The notes under the pieces were generated by a model. That model had not been told where the DNA came from. It saw only the letters and a program-made list of their open reading frames with translations, and made no database searches. The position numbers and the translations under genes were made by a program. From contig CM048842.1 of NCBI GenBank assembly GCA_026545765.1, positions 45,021,431-45,085,430 of the forward strand: 64,000 nt of DNA, in the 5' to 3' direction. How positions within the stretch are numbered: position 1 is the stretch's first letter; the number at the start of each line of letters is the position of its first letter. Positions 23,375-32,518 of this stretch are shown here, piece by piece. The DNA is from Plantago major (Eukaryota; Streptophyta; Magnoliopsida; Lamiales; Plantaginaceae).

Positions 23375-23520
23375 TAACCCGTGTGCTCCAAATCTTATCA
23401 TTCTTATCATTATCCAGTTATATATATCCTTATATTATCCATCCATCCATCCATCCATATATTTATTTATATGTAAAGCACAAGGGGCTAAACCTCACCA
23501 AATTAATTCAATCCTACGTG

Positions 23521-24125
23521 GAATTTTGTGGAATTAGTTGTATTTTAGCCAGTATATATTTCATTGTTATTTTTGGTATGTTGTCTACATATATAGTTTT
23601 TATTAAATCTCATATAAATTTATCTACAAAAATCCGAAAAATATTTTGAACATATATTTGAATTCGTCATGACAGGACGAATCCATAGACACCAATCTTG
23701 AGTAGTATTATTTCAAGAAATCATTTTATTCATTAAAATAAAATATAAATTTATTAAATAAGATGAAATAAATTAATGGAAATTTAAAAATAGAGTATTT
23801 ATTAAATAAATTCAATATACGTGAATTTGTTTTGGAATTAGTTGCATTTTCAACCAGTATATCTTCCACTATTTATTTTTTGTATGTTGCCTGCATATAT
23901 AGTTTTTATTAAATTTAATATAAATTTATTCTACAAAACTCCGAAAAATATTGTGAACATATATTTGAATTTACCGTGACAAGACGAATCTATAGACACC
24001 AATCTAGATGATTATTATTAATTAAATAAATTATTTTATTCACTAAAATAAAATATATATTTATAAAATAAAATAAAATAAAATAATGGAATTTAAAAAA
24101 TAGAGCATTTATTAAATATTTAATA
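23521..24125. repeat. Two-copy tandem duplication, about 300 bp per copy
   Basis: Copy 1 (about 23521-23820) and copy 2 (about 23822-24125) share GGAATTAGTTG, CCAGTATAT, GCATATATAGTTTTTATTAA-type, GAACATATATTTGAATT and ATAGACACCAATCT segments in the same order. They have diverged moderately. No coding content. Preceded by a CCATCCATCCATCC microsatellite near 23440. Confidence 0.75.
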
Positions 24126-24187
24126 TTCTACCCATCTATTTAACAAGAAATTAATAGATATTTAGATTTTCAATTATAAATTTTGAT

Positions 24188-24296
24188 TCTACGGTTGAGC
24201 AAAGTACAAATAGGGGGGCGAGAATTTTGTGCCATGATGTTTTGCCAGGTTAAACGTGAGGCTAATGTTTTAGCCCTCAGATTATCAGTTGGGTGT
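24188..24296 (+). pseudogene. RNase H-like (RVT_3) fragment, short copy
   Basis: Shares CGGTTGAGCA at its start and TTTGCCAGGTTAAACGTGAG followed by GCTAATGTTTTAGCCCTCAG at its end with the fragment at 25146-25505, but lacks the middle. The tail corresponds to the CQVKREANVLALR ending typical of the plant RNase H domain found in LINEs and LINE-derived genes. Confidence 0.5.
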
Positions 24297-24831
24297 TCTT
24301 ATATAATATAACGTGAGCGTGTCATTGTGATATCTAATTACAAATAATAATAAACGTATTTGAAGGTAAGTGCAATCGTTGTTTCTGATAACGAATTGTC
24401 TTTTTTAGTTGAATTAAGATTTTGGATAGTGCGAATTGATCTGTTCCAATTTGATTAAAGAAGATGGAGAAGAAATATTGGTTATCGTTGTTTTTTTTCC
24501 TTCAATGATGAATTGATTTTGTTGGAGTTCGATTAGGTTTTGAATTTATTGGAGATGACATATTGAGATTTTTTAATGATGAATTGATTCTGTTGGGGTT
24601 GATTTAGGGCTTGAAATTTAATTAGAGAAGACAAATTGAGTTTTTGTAATGATGAATTGATTTTGTTGGAGTTGTGTTAGGGTTTAGAATTAGAATGAAT
24701 AAAACATATTAGTTTTTTGTAATTAAAGTCTAATTTACATGTGTATCACAAATCGGTTCAATTTAACTTAAATTAAGTACTCAATTGCACAACTCTAATA
24801 GTTGTGCACTTATATATATAAATAAATACTA
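24297..24831 (-). mobile_element. Small non-autonomous Helitron nested in H1
   Basis: An inverted relative of the copy at 30438-30943. The minus-strand 5' region reads TATATATATAAGTGC, then TTGAGTACTTAATTTAAGTT. The 3' region near 24297 has the ATAACGTGAGCGTGTCATTG stretch, related to the hairpin of the other copy. The interior has three tandem units of about 66 bp carrying ATGATGAATTGATTTTGTTG. No coding capacity. Confidence 0.55.
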
Positions 24832-25145
24832 GCATTTACGTAAAACATTACGTGTGTTAAGGGTTTTTATATAAACCAATGAATCTGTGATTGAAAAAAA
24901 AAAGAGAAAATATTGAAAAATAATAAATAAAAGGGAGAAACTTACCCCAATGGGACTCGAACCCTGCACCGTCTACTGAAACAATGACACATGTACGTAC
25001 CAGATTCAAATTGAAATAGTAAGATTTTAAATTGAAATACAAATTTAGTGAAACTTTTTGAATTATTATATTACTTTGAATATATTGTAATATATAAAGT
25101 TGATGGGCTAAATCCACCAGATTCATTCAAATTCCAGCCATCCTA

Positions 25146-25505
25146 CGTGAAATGTTGATACGGTTGAGCAGAGTCCGAATAGGGGGACGTATTAGTGTTG
25201 TTGCTAGGGATCATGAGGGCAATGTTATTGCTTGGTGATTTTTTTTTTTTTTTATGTCTTATGGTTGCTGAAAATGCGGAAGGTTGGCCAGCCAAATTAA
25301 GAACAAAATTTGTTCCAGATTTTGAGTGGCAACATGTAGTAATTGATAGGGATTGTTCTTTGGTGATTAGATCTCTTAAATCGACAAATTTTAGCTTTGC
25401 CCCTTTATTTCACTTTTCAAAGAAATTCAGGTATTTGATGGATAATTAAGCTTTGCCAAGTTAAGCGTGAGGGTAACGTTTTAGCACATATATTATCGGT
25501 GTTAT
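25146..25505 (+). pseudogene. RNase H-like (RVT_3) domain fragment, longer copy
   Basis: Readable pieces are ISVVARDHEGNVIAW, then VAENAEGWPAKLRTK, WQHVVIDRDCSLVIRSLKST, NFSFAPLFHF and FRYLMDN. These follow the order of the plant RVT_3 RNase H domain (strand with RDHEG, central ENAE, D..LVI, and the final VKREGNVLAH-like tail at 25455-25490). A T-run at about 25239-25251 interrupts the reading. This is a relic, probably from a LINE or a LINE-derived gene, carried in Helitron H1. Confidence 0.6.
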
Positions 25506-25616
25506 TATGATGATGTTGGTTTTGGTATATTTGTATTATCCACACCAAGATCATTTTAGCATATATTGTTATAGTGGTATATATGTTACTAGACATGCTT
25601 TTTTAGTTCTAAGATA

Positions 25617-26500
25617 TAGAAGAGATACACATGAGCTAATTGGTGGTGTGTTGATCTCTACATGTCTATCAACAACATTTTACACGTGAAGACTTTCAAA
25701 TTTCTTTTCTTTATGTATAAGATTTGATCGGTAGGATGAGGTATAAGGGTTCTCTTCTCTACGGTCTCTGTCCGGAAGGGCTGGTTCTATCCAACCCGAA
25801 TTCAAGCCCGTGCGAAATAATGATGTTCAGGTCCGGTCTAGCATATACTCGAACCCGTTCCACACCTTTGTTATATGACTCGAGCGCAATATTTTATGAT
25901 TAAGTTAGTAGAAAGTACATTTTTCTCCGTGGGGGGGGGGGGGGGGCAGGGGCATAGAAACTCCCTTCGATCTTCTCTCTACTTTCTTGATCCATAACGG
26001 GCCTAGGGATCTAATACTCTCTAGGTGGGGAAATTCAATTCGATCTCCTCTCTACTTTCTTGATTTCAGTTTTTTAGATTATAAAATTACAAAACAATAT
26101 ATAATCAGGGTGAACTTATTTTTGATGTCAAGTTAATGCGTATCAAGGTTGTGTTACCTGCGCATGAATCCAGATAGGAGGACCTTTGGATCTATGCATG
26201 ACATAGTCCCTTCAACTGATCCTATTTCAGTTCCAAAAGATAGAAGAGACACACGTGAGCTAATTGGTGGTGTGTTGATCTTTGCATGTCTATCAACAAC
26301 ATTTTACATGTGAAGACTTTCAATTTCATTTTCTTTATGTATAAGATTCTAACGGTAGGATGAGGTATAAGGTTTATTTTCTCTACGATCGAAATATGTT
26401 CAGGTCTGATCTGGTATATACTCGAACCCGTTCCATACCTTTGTTACAAGACTCGACCGCAATATTTTATGATTAAGTTAGTAAAAACTACATTTTTTCC
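25617..26500. repeat. Long direct repeat inside Helitron H1
   Basis: Segment 25617-25935 is repeated at 26241-26500 in the same orientation. Both contain GAGCTAATTGGTGGTGTG, CATGTCTATCAACAACATTT, TACTCGAACCCGTTCCA and TATTTTATGATTAAGTTAGT in order, each ending in a G-run. Offset is about 620 bp. Some internal stretches are missing from the second copy. Confidence 0.75.
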
Positions 26501-26860
26501 GGCGGAGGGGGGGAGGGGGGGGGGGGGAGTCTGCATATACTCTCTGGACGGGGAAACTCTCTTCGATCTTCTCTCTACTTTCTTGATACATAACGGGACT
26601 GGAGATCTGATACTTTCTAGGTGGGGAAACTCTTTTAGATCTTCTCTCTACTTTCCTGATCTCAATAATGAGTCGGGGGGAGTGAGGGGATCAGCTGATA
26701 CTCTCTAGGCGGGAAAAATGTCTTCGATCTTCTTTGTACTTTCTTGATTTTCATGACGGGCCGGGATTTGGGGGGGGGGGGGGGGCAGTTACTCTCTAGG
26801 CGGGGAAACTTTTTTCTATCTTCTCTTTACTTTCTTCATCCATAACGGGTAATTTTTGTG
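25935..26860. repeat. G-run minisatellite, units of about 60-90 bp
   Basis: A unit reading CTCTCTAGGCGGGGAAACTC, then CGATCTTCTCTCTACTTTCT and TGATCCATAACGGG, recurs at about 25966, 26029, 26530, 26605, 26700 and 26790. Many copies are joined by G-runs of 10-19 bases (near 25933, 26507-26528 and 26770). It has strong G-strand skew. Two copies of a GGTGGGGTGACxCATAxCACC unit follow at about 26864 and 26970. Confidence 0.7.
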
Positions 26861-27333
26861 TCTTTGGTGGGGTGACGCATACCACCGCGGGGTTGCTGGG
26901 AACCGGTGGGTTGGAAAAAACAACCGTAACATGTGAAATTATGTTTGTATAATATTTGTGTGTGTGCGTGGTGGGGTGACCACATATCACCGCGAGATTG
27001 TTGGGAACAACCCTATTGATTGTGTTGTATACTTTTGTATTTTATTTTGATTCTGTTTGAGGGATATATTTTTTTGTAGAAAAAATATGTACCTGTTACT
27101 AATTAACAAGTCGGGTACGGTAGGACCCTATTTTTACATTCTCTATAGTAACATAAATAAACACTCAATGATATAATATTGGATGAAAAATGAATACCGA
27201 CCGACACCACGACCAACGTTGTCTACAAGGAATTTTGACTATCGTATTTTCTCAATTAATTTATTTAATCGTCACATATTTATTTCTTACTAAAAGTAAA
27301 CTATACCATGGCATCGTCACGGGTTAGTACTAG

Positions 27334-28195
27334 TATAATGTAAAAACTAGACAATATAAACAATTATGTTACACTGAGTGAGTAAATTTCTGGACAAGTA
27401 ATAAAACTAGACAATTCATTTACAAAACTAGAAAATTCAGTTACAAAACTAGACAATATGTTGTAAAAACTAGACATTAATTTTTCTTCGATTGCTTTAG
27501 TTTCTTCAGAGCATTCTTCTTCAAATTATCTAATCCACCCTCTTCAAAATCATCATCAGCAGTAGTTCTCTTAGATCCTTGAGAAGCGTTTTCATTAGCA
27601 GCTTTCTTTGCTTCTAGCTTTTTCAACTTACATAAAAACTAGACAATACATACTAAAAACTAGACAGTTCAACACAACTGCACAACAAAAAGATATAACA
27701 TGAAAAACTAGACAAATATTGTTAAAAACTAGACCATATGTGTTAAAAGCTAAAACATAAGGTATTTACATAAAAACTAGACAATATATGTTAAAAACTA
27801 GATAATTTCACACAAAAAGTTGTAAAACATTAAAAAGTAGACAATATATGTTAAAAACTAGACAATTTCACACAAAACATTTAGAAAATTCAAACAAACA
27901 ACAAATCCCTACAAAAAACATATACAATGTACACAACCACATAGCAAACCTAAAAATCATAAAAAGTAGATGATACATGTTAAAAACTAGACAATACATA
28001 CTAAAACCTAGACAACTGAACAACAAAAAAACTAGATATCAAAGCATAAAGTATTTTAAGTAACACCTCACTTATGTAGTCAGTAAAGTAACCACATATC
28101 AAAAGCATGAAGTATTTTACGCAATTGCACAACAAAAAAAGCTATACCATGAAAAACTAGACAATATATGCAAGAAACTAGACAATTTATGCAAG
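27334..28195. repeat. Array of about 20 degenerate CTAGACAAT-motif copies
   Basis: The motif AAAACTAGACAAT recurs about twenty times between 27340 and 28190. Clusters have spacing near 21 bp (for example around 27770/27791, 27830/27851 and 27960/27982/28003). The array lies on both sides of the Lys-rich exon at 27477-27626 and continues from 20757-20918. Such short interspersed motifs resemble subterminal repeats of CACTA or Mutator-like DNA transposons, but no terminal repeat was pinned down. Confidence 0.6.
27477..27626 (-). pseudogene. Lys-rich terminal exon of an unknown gene in unit X
   Basis: The minus strand has an acceptor-like TAAG at 27627-27628, then 49 open codons and a TAA stop: LKKLEAKKAANENASQGSKR, TTADDDFEEGG, DNLKKNALKKLKQSKKN. 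This low-complexity basic/acidic tail is not diagnostic. The minus-strand stretch at 28500-28800 upstream looks like a 5' leader, and the intervening coding exons are missing, so the unit is a deletion derivative of a transposon gene. The family is not recognised. Confidence 0.4.
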
Positions 28196-29220
28196 TATTT
28201 ATGAAAGACTTTCTCCATCCAACGAAGAAAAGAATTCTGGATCCACTCAACATTCTTCTTACTCATACACAAGTACACAACTAAAACACCAAACTTGTGA
28301 TATTGCCTCTACTGTCCATAAATCACTATCACCACGCTTGATCTAACCAACACATTTTTCATCAAATTTAAGCACGTGAAGCAATCTGAACAGTCAATTT
28401 AGCAGATTGCTAATACAAAATGATAGGCAATTAAGAGTTCAGGCGAAATAGAAGGCATAAATCATACCTGAAATTAATCTGGATCAAGCAAATAGGGAGG
28501 AATATGGTGGTAATTCACTTCGATCGATCTCGTCTCAACTCCTCGGATCGATCTCCGATCTCAATTCGTCCGTTCGATCTCCGATCTCAACTCCTCCTTT
28601 TGATCTCCGATCTCCAGCAACATTCTCATTCAAGATCGATCCAACCATTGGAAAACCCTAACAGAGCATAACAACAACCGAAAACTCAAAAAAAGTATAA
28701 AAACAACTGAAACAACTTCAAAAACTAAGAATGAACATGGAAAAACAATAATACCAGAAGAATCGCGAGTTGAACAATCAAGATTTATGAAACCTAGGTT
28801 GAATCACCAAATAAATGAAAACCGCTAGAGAGAACGAAGAAAAACGATGAATGAAATAGAAAGGAAAAAAGAAACTGAAATATTACTATATATACGGACT
28901 GAAACCGGGTCAAAACAATGCGACCCATATCCATTTTTAAAAAACCCGCCCGTGGAACTAGGATCCACGAAATTGACACAGACAATAAATATAGATAATT
29001 TTATGTTTAATATCATGGACCTTTTGGACTCTCACCAATTAGTAGGACTTTTACGAGACATTGAATTATAGTTTTCCCATCAATATTTCCTTCACTCAAT
29101 TTTTCTTGTGGTGAAGCTGAATGCATAAATTCTGTGATAGTGTGTGTGCGTGAGACATAAGGTGAGATTTTGTGTGGAGGCATGAAGCGATCAGTGATAG
29201 TAAAGGAATATTAACTATTC
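28196..29220. other. Rest of unit X and flank, with a 27-bp GATC-rich repeat
   Basis: Between 28535 and 28615 a unit of about 27 bp containing GATCTCCGATCTCAACTCCT repeats about three times. On the minus strand the stretch 28800-28480 looks like a leader ending in a donor-like CAGGTATG near 28470. At 28895-28925 a CGGGTC/GACCC pair mirrors one at 20820-20845, which may mark the ends of unit X. No intact coding sequence is seen. Confidence 0.35.
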
Positions 29221-29231
29221 TCTAAGGCTTC

Positions 29232-29451
29232 ATTTGGTTTGAAGAAAAATTGGGGAAAAGAAAAAAAATAGGGGAAAATATTATTTTCTACCATTTGGTA
29301 ATTCTCAGGATTTACTGCAAAATTCATCAAAATCTATACAAAATACATCTATCTCCACAAAATAAGGAAAGTTTTTTCCCCTCACATTTTCCAGAAAAAT
29401 CTTATTTTCCCCTATTTTTTTTCTTTTCCCCCATTTTCCCTCAAACCAAAT
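29232..29451. mobile_element. MITE, left copy of an inverted pair flanking psaA
   Basis: Begins ATTTGGTTTGAAGAAAAATT and ends TTTTCCCTCAAACCAAAT, so it has its own inverted ends. The interior has CAAAATCTATACAAAATACA and TCTCCACAAAATAAGGAAAG. Its inverted relative is 29700-29910. No clear target duplication. The superfamily is not determined. Confidence 0.7.
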
Positions 29452-29471
29452 CTGGCCAGCTCCCATAGTGT

Positions 29472-29699
29472 GGCACGTCCTTGTACAATGCTCAAGGCTC
29501 TCGGCTGAGTAGCAGGAGCAACTTTTAATTTATTATGAGCCCAAAGGATGGATTCAATAAGTTCTTGCCAATAACCACGTCCACTGAATAGAAACATTAA
29601 ACTAAAAGCCCATACAAAATGAGCGCCTAGGAAAAAGAGGCCATATGCAGATAATGAAGAACCATAAGACTGAATTACCTGGGATGCATGTGCCCATAC
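29472..29699 (-). pseudogene. psaA: Plastid psaA fragment in the nucleus (NUPT)
   Basis: The minus strand gives about 76 uninterrupted codons of photosystem I P700 apoprotein A1: [76 protein letters not shown]. It stops abruptly after GRA, where PsaA normally continues VGVT. It has no promoter and is far too short to work (the family is about 750 aa). The absence of stops suggests recent transfer from the plastid. It lies between two inverted MITEs, with the right MITE starting at its very edge. Confidence 0.9.
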
Positions 29700-29910
29700 A
29701 TTTGGTTTGAGGGAAAATTGAGGGGGAGGGGAAAATAAGATTTTCCTGAAAAATATGAGGGAAAAACAACTTTCCTTATTTTGTGGAGATAGATGTATTT
29801 TGTATAGATTTTGATGAATTTTTCAGTAAATTTTGAGAACTACCAAATGGTGGAAAATAATATTTTTCCCTATTTTTTTTTTTTTTCCCCAATTTTTCCT
29901 CAAATCAAAT
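29700..29910. mobile_element. MITE, right copy of an inverted pair flanking psaA
   Basis: Reverse complement of 29232-29451 with moderate divergence. It begins ATTTGGTTTGAGGGAAAATT and ends TTTTTCCTCAAATCAAAT. The inverted match extends 5 bp beyond the pair (GCTTC at 29227-29231, GAAGC at 29911-29915), so pair plus cargo look like one unit with long inverted ends. Confidence 0.7.
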
Positions 29911-30000
29911 GAAGCGTTCAAAGTAATGATTCATAAACTTACTCATTATGGTAAGATAGTGACACGTTGTACCAGTTTGTGAAGAGTAACAACAAGACGT

Positions 30001-30360
30001 GTCCTAAATATATGTATTTATTATTATTTTAATACATGAAATATTTACATGAGCCTGCTTATTACGGCTTTCACAAATACGTAATACATAGCAAAGAGGT
30101 CAAATAATCATGTACTATAAATTCATGCGGTCCATATTACGGTGCCCGTTCTTTCATAGGCCCTCGTTTAGATATAAAACGACTTAAATCAAAACTATTA
30201 ACATGTCGGGCCTAAAATTATATAAAACAACGATGACAATTAAACTTTAAAAACTACGTACGCCCAAAACAATATTAGAAAATGACGATTATTATAAGTA
30301 ATAATTTTATAAGTTATTTATTTAATTATCTAAAGCGGTTATTACAAGTGGGGCGTTACA
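30001..30360 (+). mobile_element. Possible short chromovirus-type LTR fragment
   Basis: Ends GGGGCGTTACA, the usual terminus of plant chromovirus LTRs, and contains TAATACATGAAATATTTACA and CATGTCGGGCC stretches seen in such LTRs. The left end (TGTCCTAAATATATG) could be the start of a shortened copy. No target duplication was found, so this is tentative. Confidence 0.35.
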
Positions 30361-31005
30361 GTTAGAATTGAATTAGGGGTTGTAATTTAATTGGAAAATA
30401 CATATTGGTTTTTTTAATTAAAGTAAATCTACATATATTACAGTATTATATATATAAGTGGTGTGCAATTAAGTACTTAATTTAAGTTAAATTGGACTTA
30501 TTTGTAATATATATGTAAATTGTACTTTAATTACAAAAAATCAATATGTCTTATTCATTCTAATTCTAAGCCTTAGCGCAACTTCAGCAAAATCAATTCA
30601 TCATTATAAAAAAACTCAATTTGTCTTCCTAATTAAACTACAAGCCCTGAATCAGCCCCAACAGCATCAATTCATCATTAAAAAACTCAATCTCTCTTAT
30701 TCAATTAAATTCAAAGTCTCCCAACAAAATAAATTCATCATTAAAAAAACAACGATAACCAATATTTCTTCTCCATCTTCTTCAATTAAATTGAAACAGA
30801 TCAATTCGCACTAATTCAAACCGTAATTCAACTCCAAAACAAGACATTTCATTATTGGAAACAACAATGGTACTTCCCTTCATATACTTTTTCTATTATT
30901 TGTAACTAAATGCCACAATAACACGCGTGTTATCACATTCTAGTATTACAAATGAGTCCAATTTAACTTAAATTAAATACTCAATTACAACTCCAATAAT
31001 TGTCC

Positions 31006-31040
<35 letters not shown>

Positions 31041-31050
31041 AATATACGAC
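30361..31050 (-). mobile_element. Helitron-family copy split by another Helitron
   Basis: Parts 30361-30437 and 30944-31050 read together in order with the other copies (TTAATTAAAGTAAATCTACA then AATGAGTCCAATTTAACTTA). The 5' side carries a long TA run at about 31011-31038. The intervening 30438-30943 is a second copy in the opposite orientation. The left part abuts a different element at 30360. Confidence 0.5.
30438..30943 (+). mobile_element. 506-bp non-autonomous Helitron
   Basis: Ends in CTAG (30940-30943) followed by T, 6 bp after the perfect palindrome ATAACACGCGTGTTAT (30918-30933), which would form the 3' hairpin. The 5' side reads TTACAGTATTATATATATAA. It sits between A (30437) and T (30944) with no duplication: removal gives ACATATATATTACAAAT, matching the same site in a sister copy. 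The interior has repeated TCAATTCATCATT units. No coding. Confidence 0.65.
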
Positions 31051-32230
31051 ACTAGACCTCGTGGTTGAAATTGGACCACACCACTTTAGAAAGTACAAAC
31101 TTTTGCGATAGACCAGCTCTCGAATAGTTCAATACCACATCGTATATTTAAGTACAAACATCATATGTTTAAAAGTATTTAATAATCATGCATTATACTT
31201 GCATTATCTGCATTTATAAACATTTGATGTTTATAGCTAAATATACAATGTTTATAATAAAATATCTGATATTTGATTTGGTCTCTGTGATGAACAGTCT
31301 CTCACAAAGGTTACTCTTTAAAATGAATTTAAGTGAATTTAAAACACTTTTTTCAAGACACATTCCGTTACACTTGCGCCAGAATAATATATCCGTCCCA
31401 GCCCCAATGGATCGCCTGCTGGCCCAATGTGCAAGCTTTTTTAAAAACAAATTATTTTTCTTTTATTTATAATAAAGTGATTATATAATAATAAAATTTA
31501 TAAATTAACCAACAGCTTATATTTTCAAAATCTATAAAAAGACATCAAAATTTATCAATGTTAGAATTAAAATCTTTCAATTTTCACAAACTTGAAATTT
31601 GATTTTTCTTTATATTCAATTTTAAAAAATTCCAAAAAAAAATAAAATGTAAGTCCAATTTCATTGATTTTAACTTATAAATACTTCTGGGTAAAATGCA
31701 CTGATGTACCCTGTGTTATATTTGAAATATGTACGGATGCACCTCATGTTTTTTAAAATGTACATGATTTTTAAATTGTACGAATATACCTTTTTTTTAA
31801 TTTTTTAGTTGGAAAATTATTTAATTATTTAGTCACATAACATATCATCAGCAATTAGTGCGTAATAAGCTAGTAAAATCTTGATTGTTTGTTTACAGGT
31901 TAAATAGATCTTGGTGACCAAACTCCCAAAGTAGTCCCTCAACTTGACAAGGGTCCTGGCTATGGCCCTGTTGAGGGCCTTTGTCTGTGGAACTTCCGGA
32001 GTTTGCACGGACGCCTGACATGTTATAAGTTGAATAAAACCAATTCTATAATCATATATTTAGTTCCTCTACTCAGTTTAAACCAATTCTATAATCATAT
32101 ATTTAGTTCCTCTACTCAGTTTGTTACTGCACGATTAGTTAGACCATCTACTGTTGTGTACTTCAGCAAATGGATGTTATGTTGGTGTAACTTGACTTGT
32201 AACACTTAATATTGTTCTTTACCATCAAAT
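31051..32230. other. Intergenic AT-rich stretch downstream of BASS1
   Basis: No gene, RNA or well-bounded element was recognised. The part near 32230 may be the end of the BASS1 3' untranslated region. The only structured item is the 43-bp tandem duplication at 32037-32122. Confidence 0.5.
32037..32122. repeat. Perfect 43-bp tandem duplication
   Basis: Positions 32037-32079 and 32080-32122 are identical. Each begins AAACCAATTCTATAATC and ends CCTCTACTCAGTTT. The lack of any difference indicates a very recent duplication. It lies about 400 bp downstream of the BASS1 stop codon. Confidence 0.93.
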
Positions 32231-32518
32231 TGATAGAATGAGTTATATCATTGAGATGAATTGCACGACACGGTTATGTTTGCACCGTTGTCCCGTAATT
32301 ATATTTCCTAAACTAAATATGGATGCATGGTTCATGCATTTTAAAAACAATCCCAAAATACTTTTTGCTTCCTTCCTTTCAGATCATAAACTCCATTTCT
32401 CATTTCATACGAATGATACGAGTCCAAAATTCATTTGGTCGGAACCAAGCCTAGGAGGTGAGCACACAATCACCATATCATATGTGATCTCAAAAAACAC
32501 AAAAGCTACTGAAAAAGC

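Larger units (their letters stand above)
20919..27333 (+). mobile_element. 6.4-kb Helitron (H1) with gene fragments
   Basis: The 5' end is TCTATATATATG followed by ATGAGAGCTATGCCACG, a common plant Helitron start. The 3' end is CTAG at 27330-27333, preceded by an imperfect hairpin (27306-27322, CCATGGC/GTCACGG). It sits exactly between A and T, with no target duplication, in the motif array of unit X: removing it restores ACTAGACAATATAATG, a string also present at 20852. No Rep/helicase gene is seen, so it is non-autonomous. Cargo includes an F-box-like pseudogene, two RNase H fragments, a Tourist MITE, a small nested Helitron and several direct repeats. Confidence 0.72.

Noticed and set aside
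25195-25449. Plus-strand frame of 84 codons as a new small gene
   Set aside because: It is a frame-shifted RNase H (RVT_3) remnant interrupted by a T-run, with a partial second copy at 24188.
27334-28195. Short motif repeated at near-regular spacing, superficially like a CRISPR array
   Set aside because: The repeats are degenerate and AT-rich, spacing is irregular beyond small clusters, there are no cas genes, and this is a plant nuclear genome.
29412-29699. psaA reading frame as a working photosystem gene
   Set aside because: Only about 76 of some 750 residues, no promoter, ends abruptly in unrelated sequence; it is a nuclear plastid-DNA insertion.
31188-31472. Plus-strand frame of 94 codons downstream of the Helitrons
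   Set aside because: AT-rich, no homology pattern, no splice or promoter context; treated as chance.
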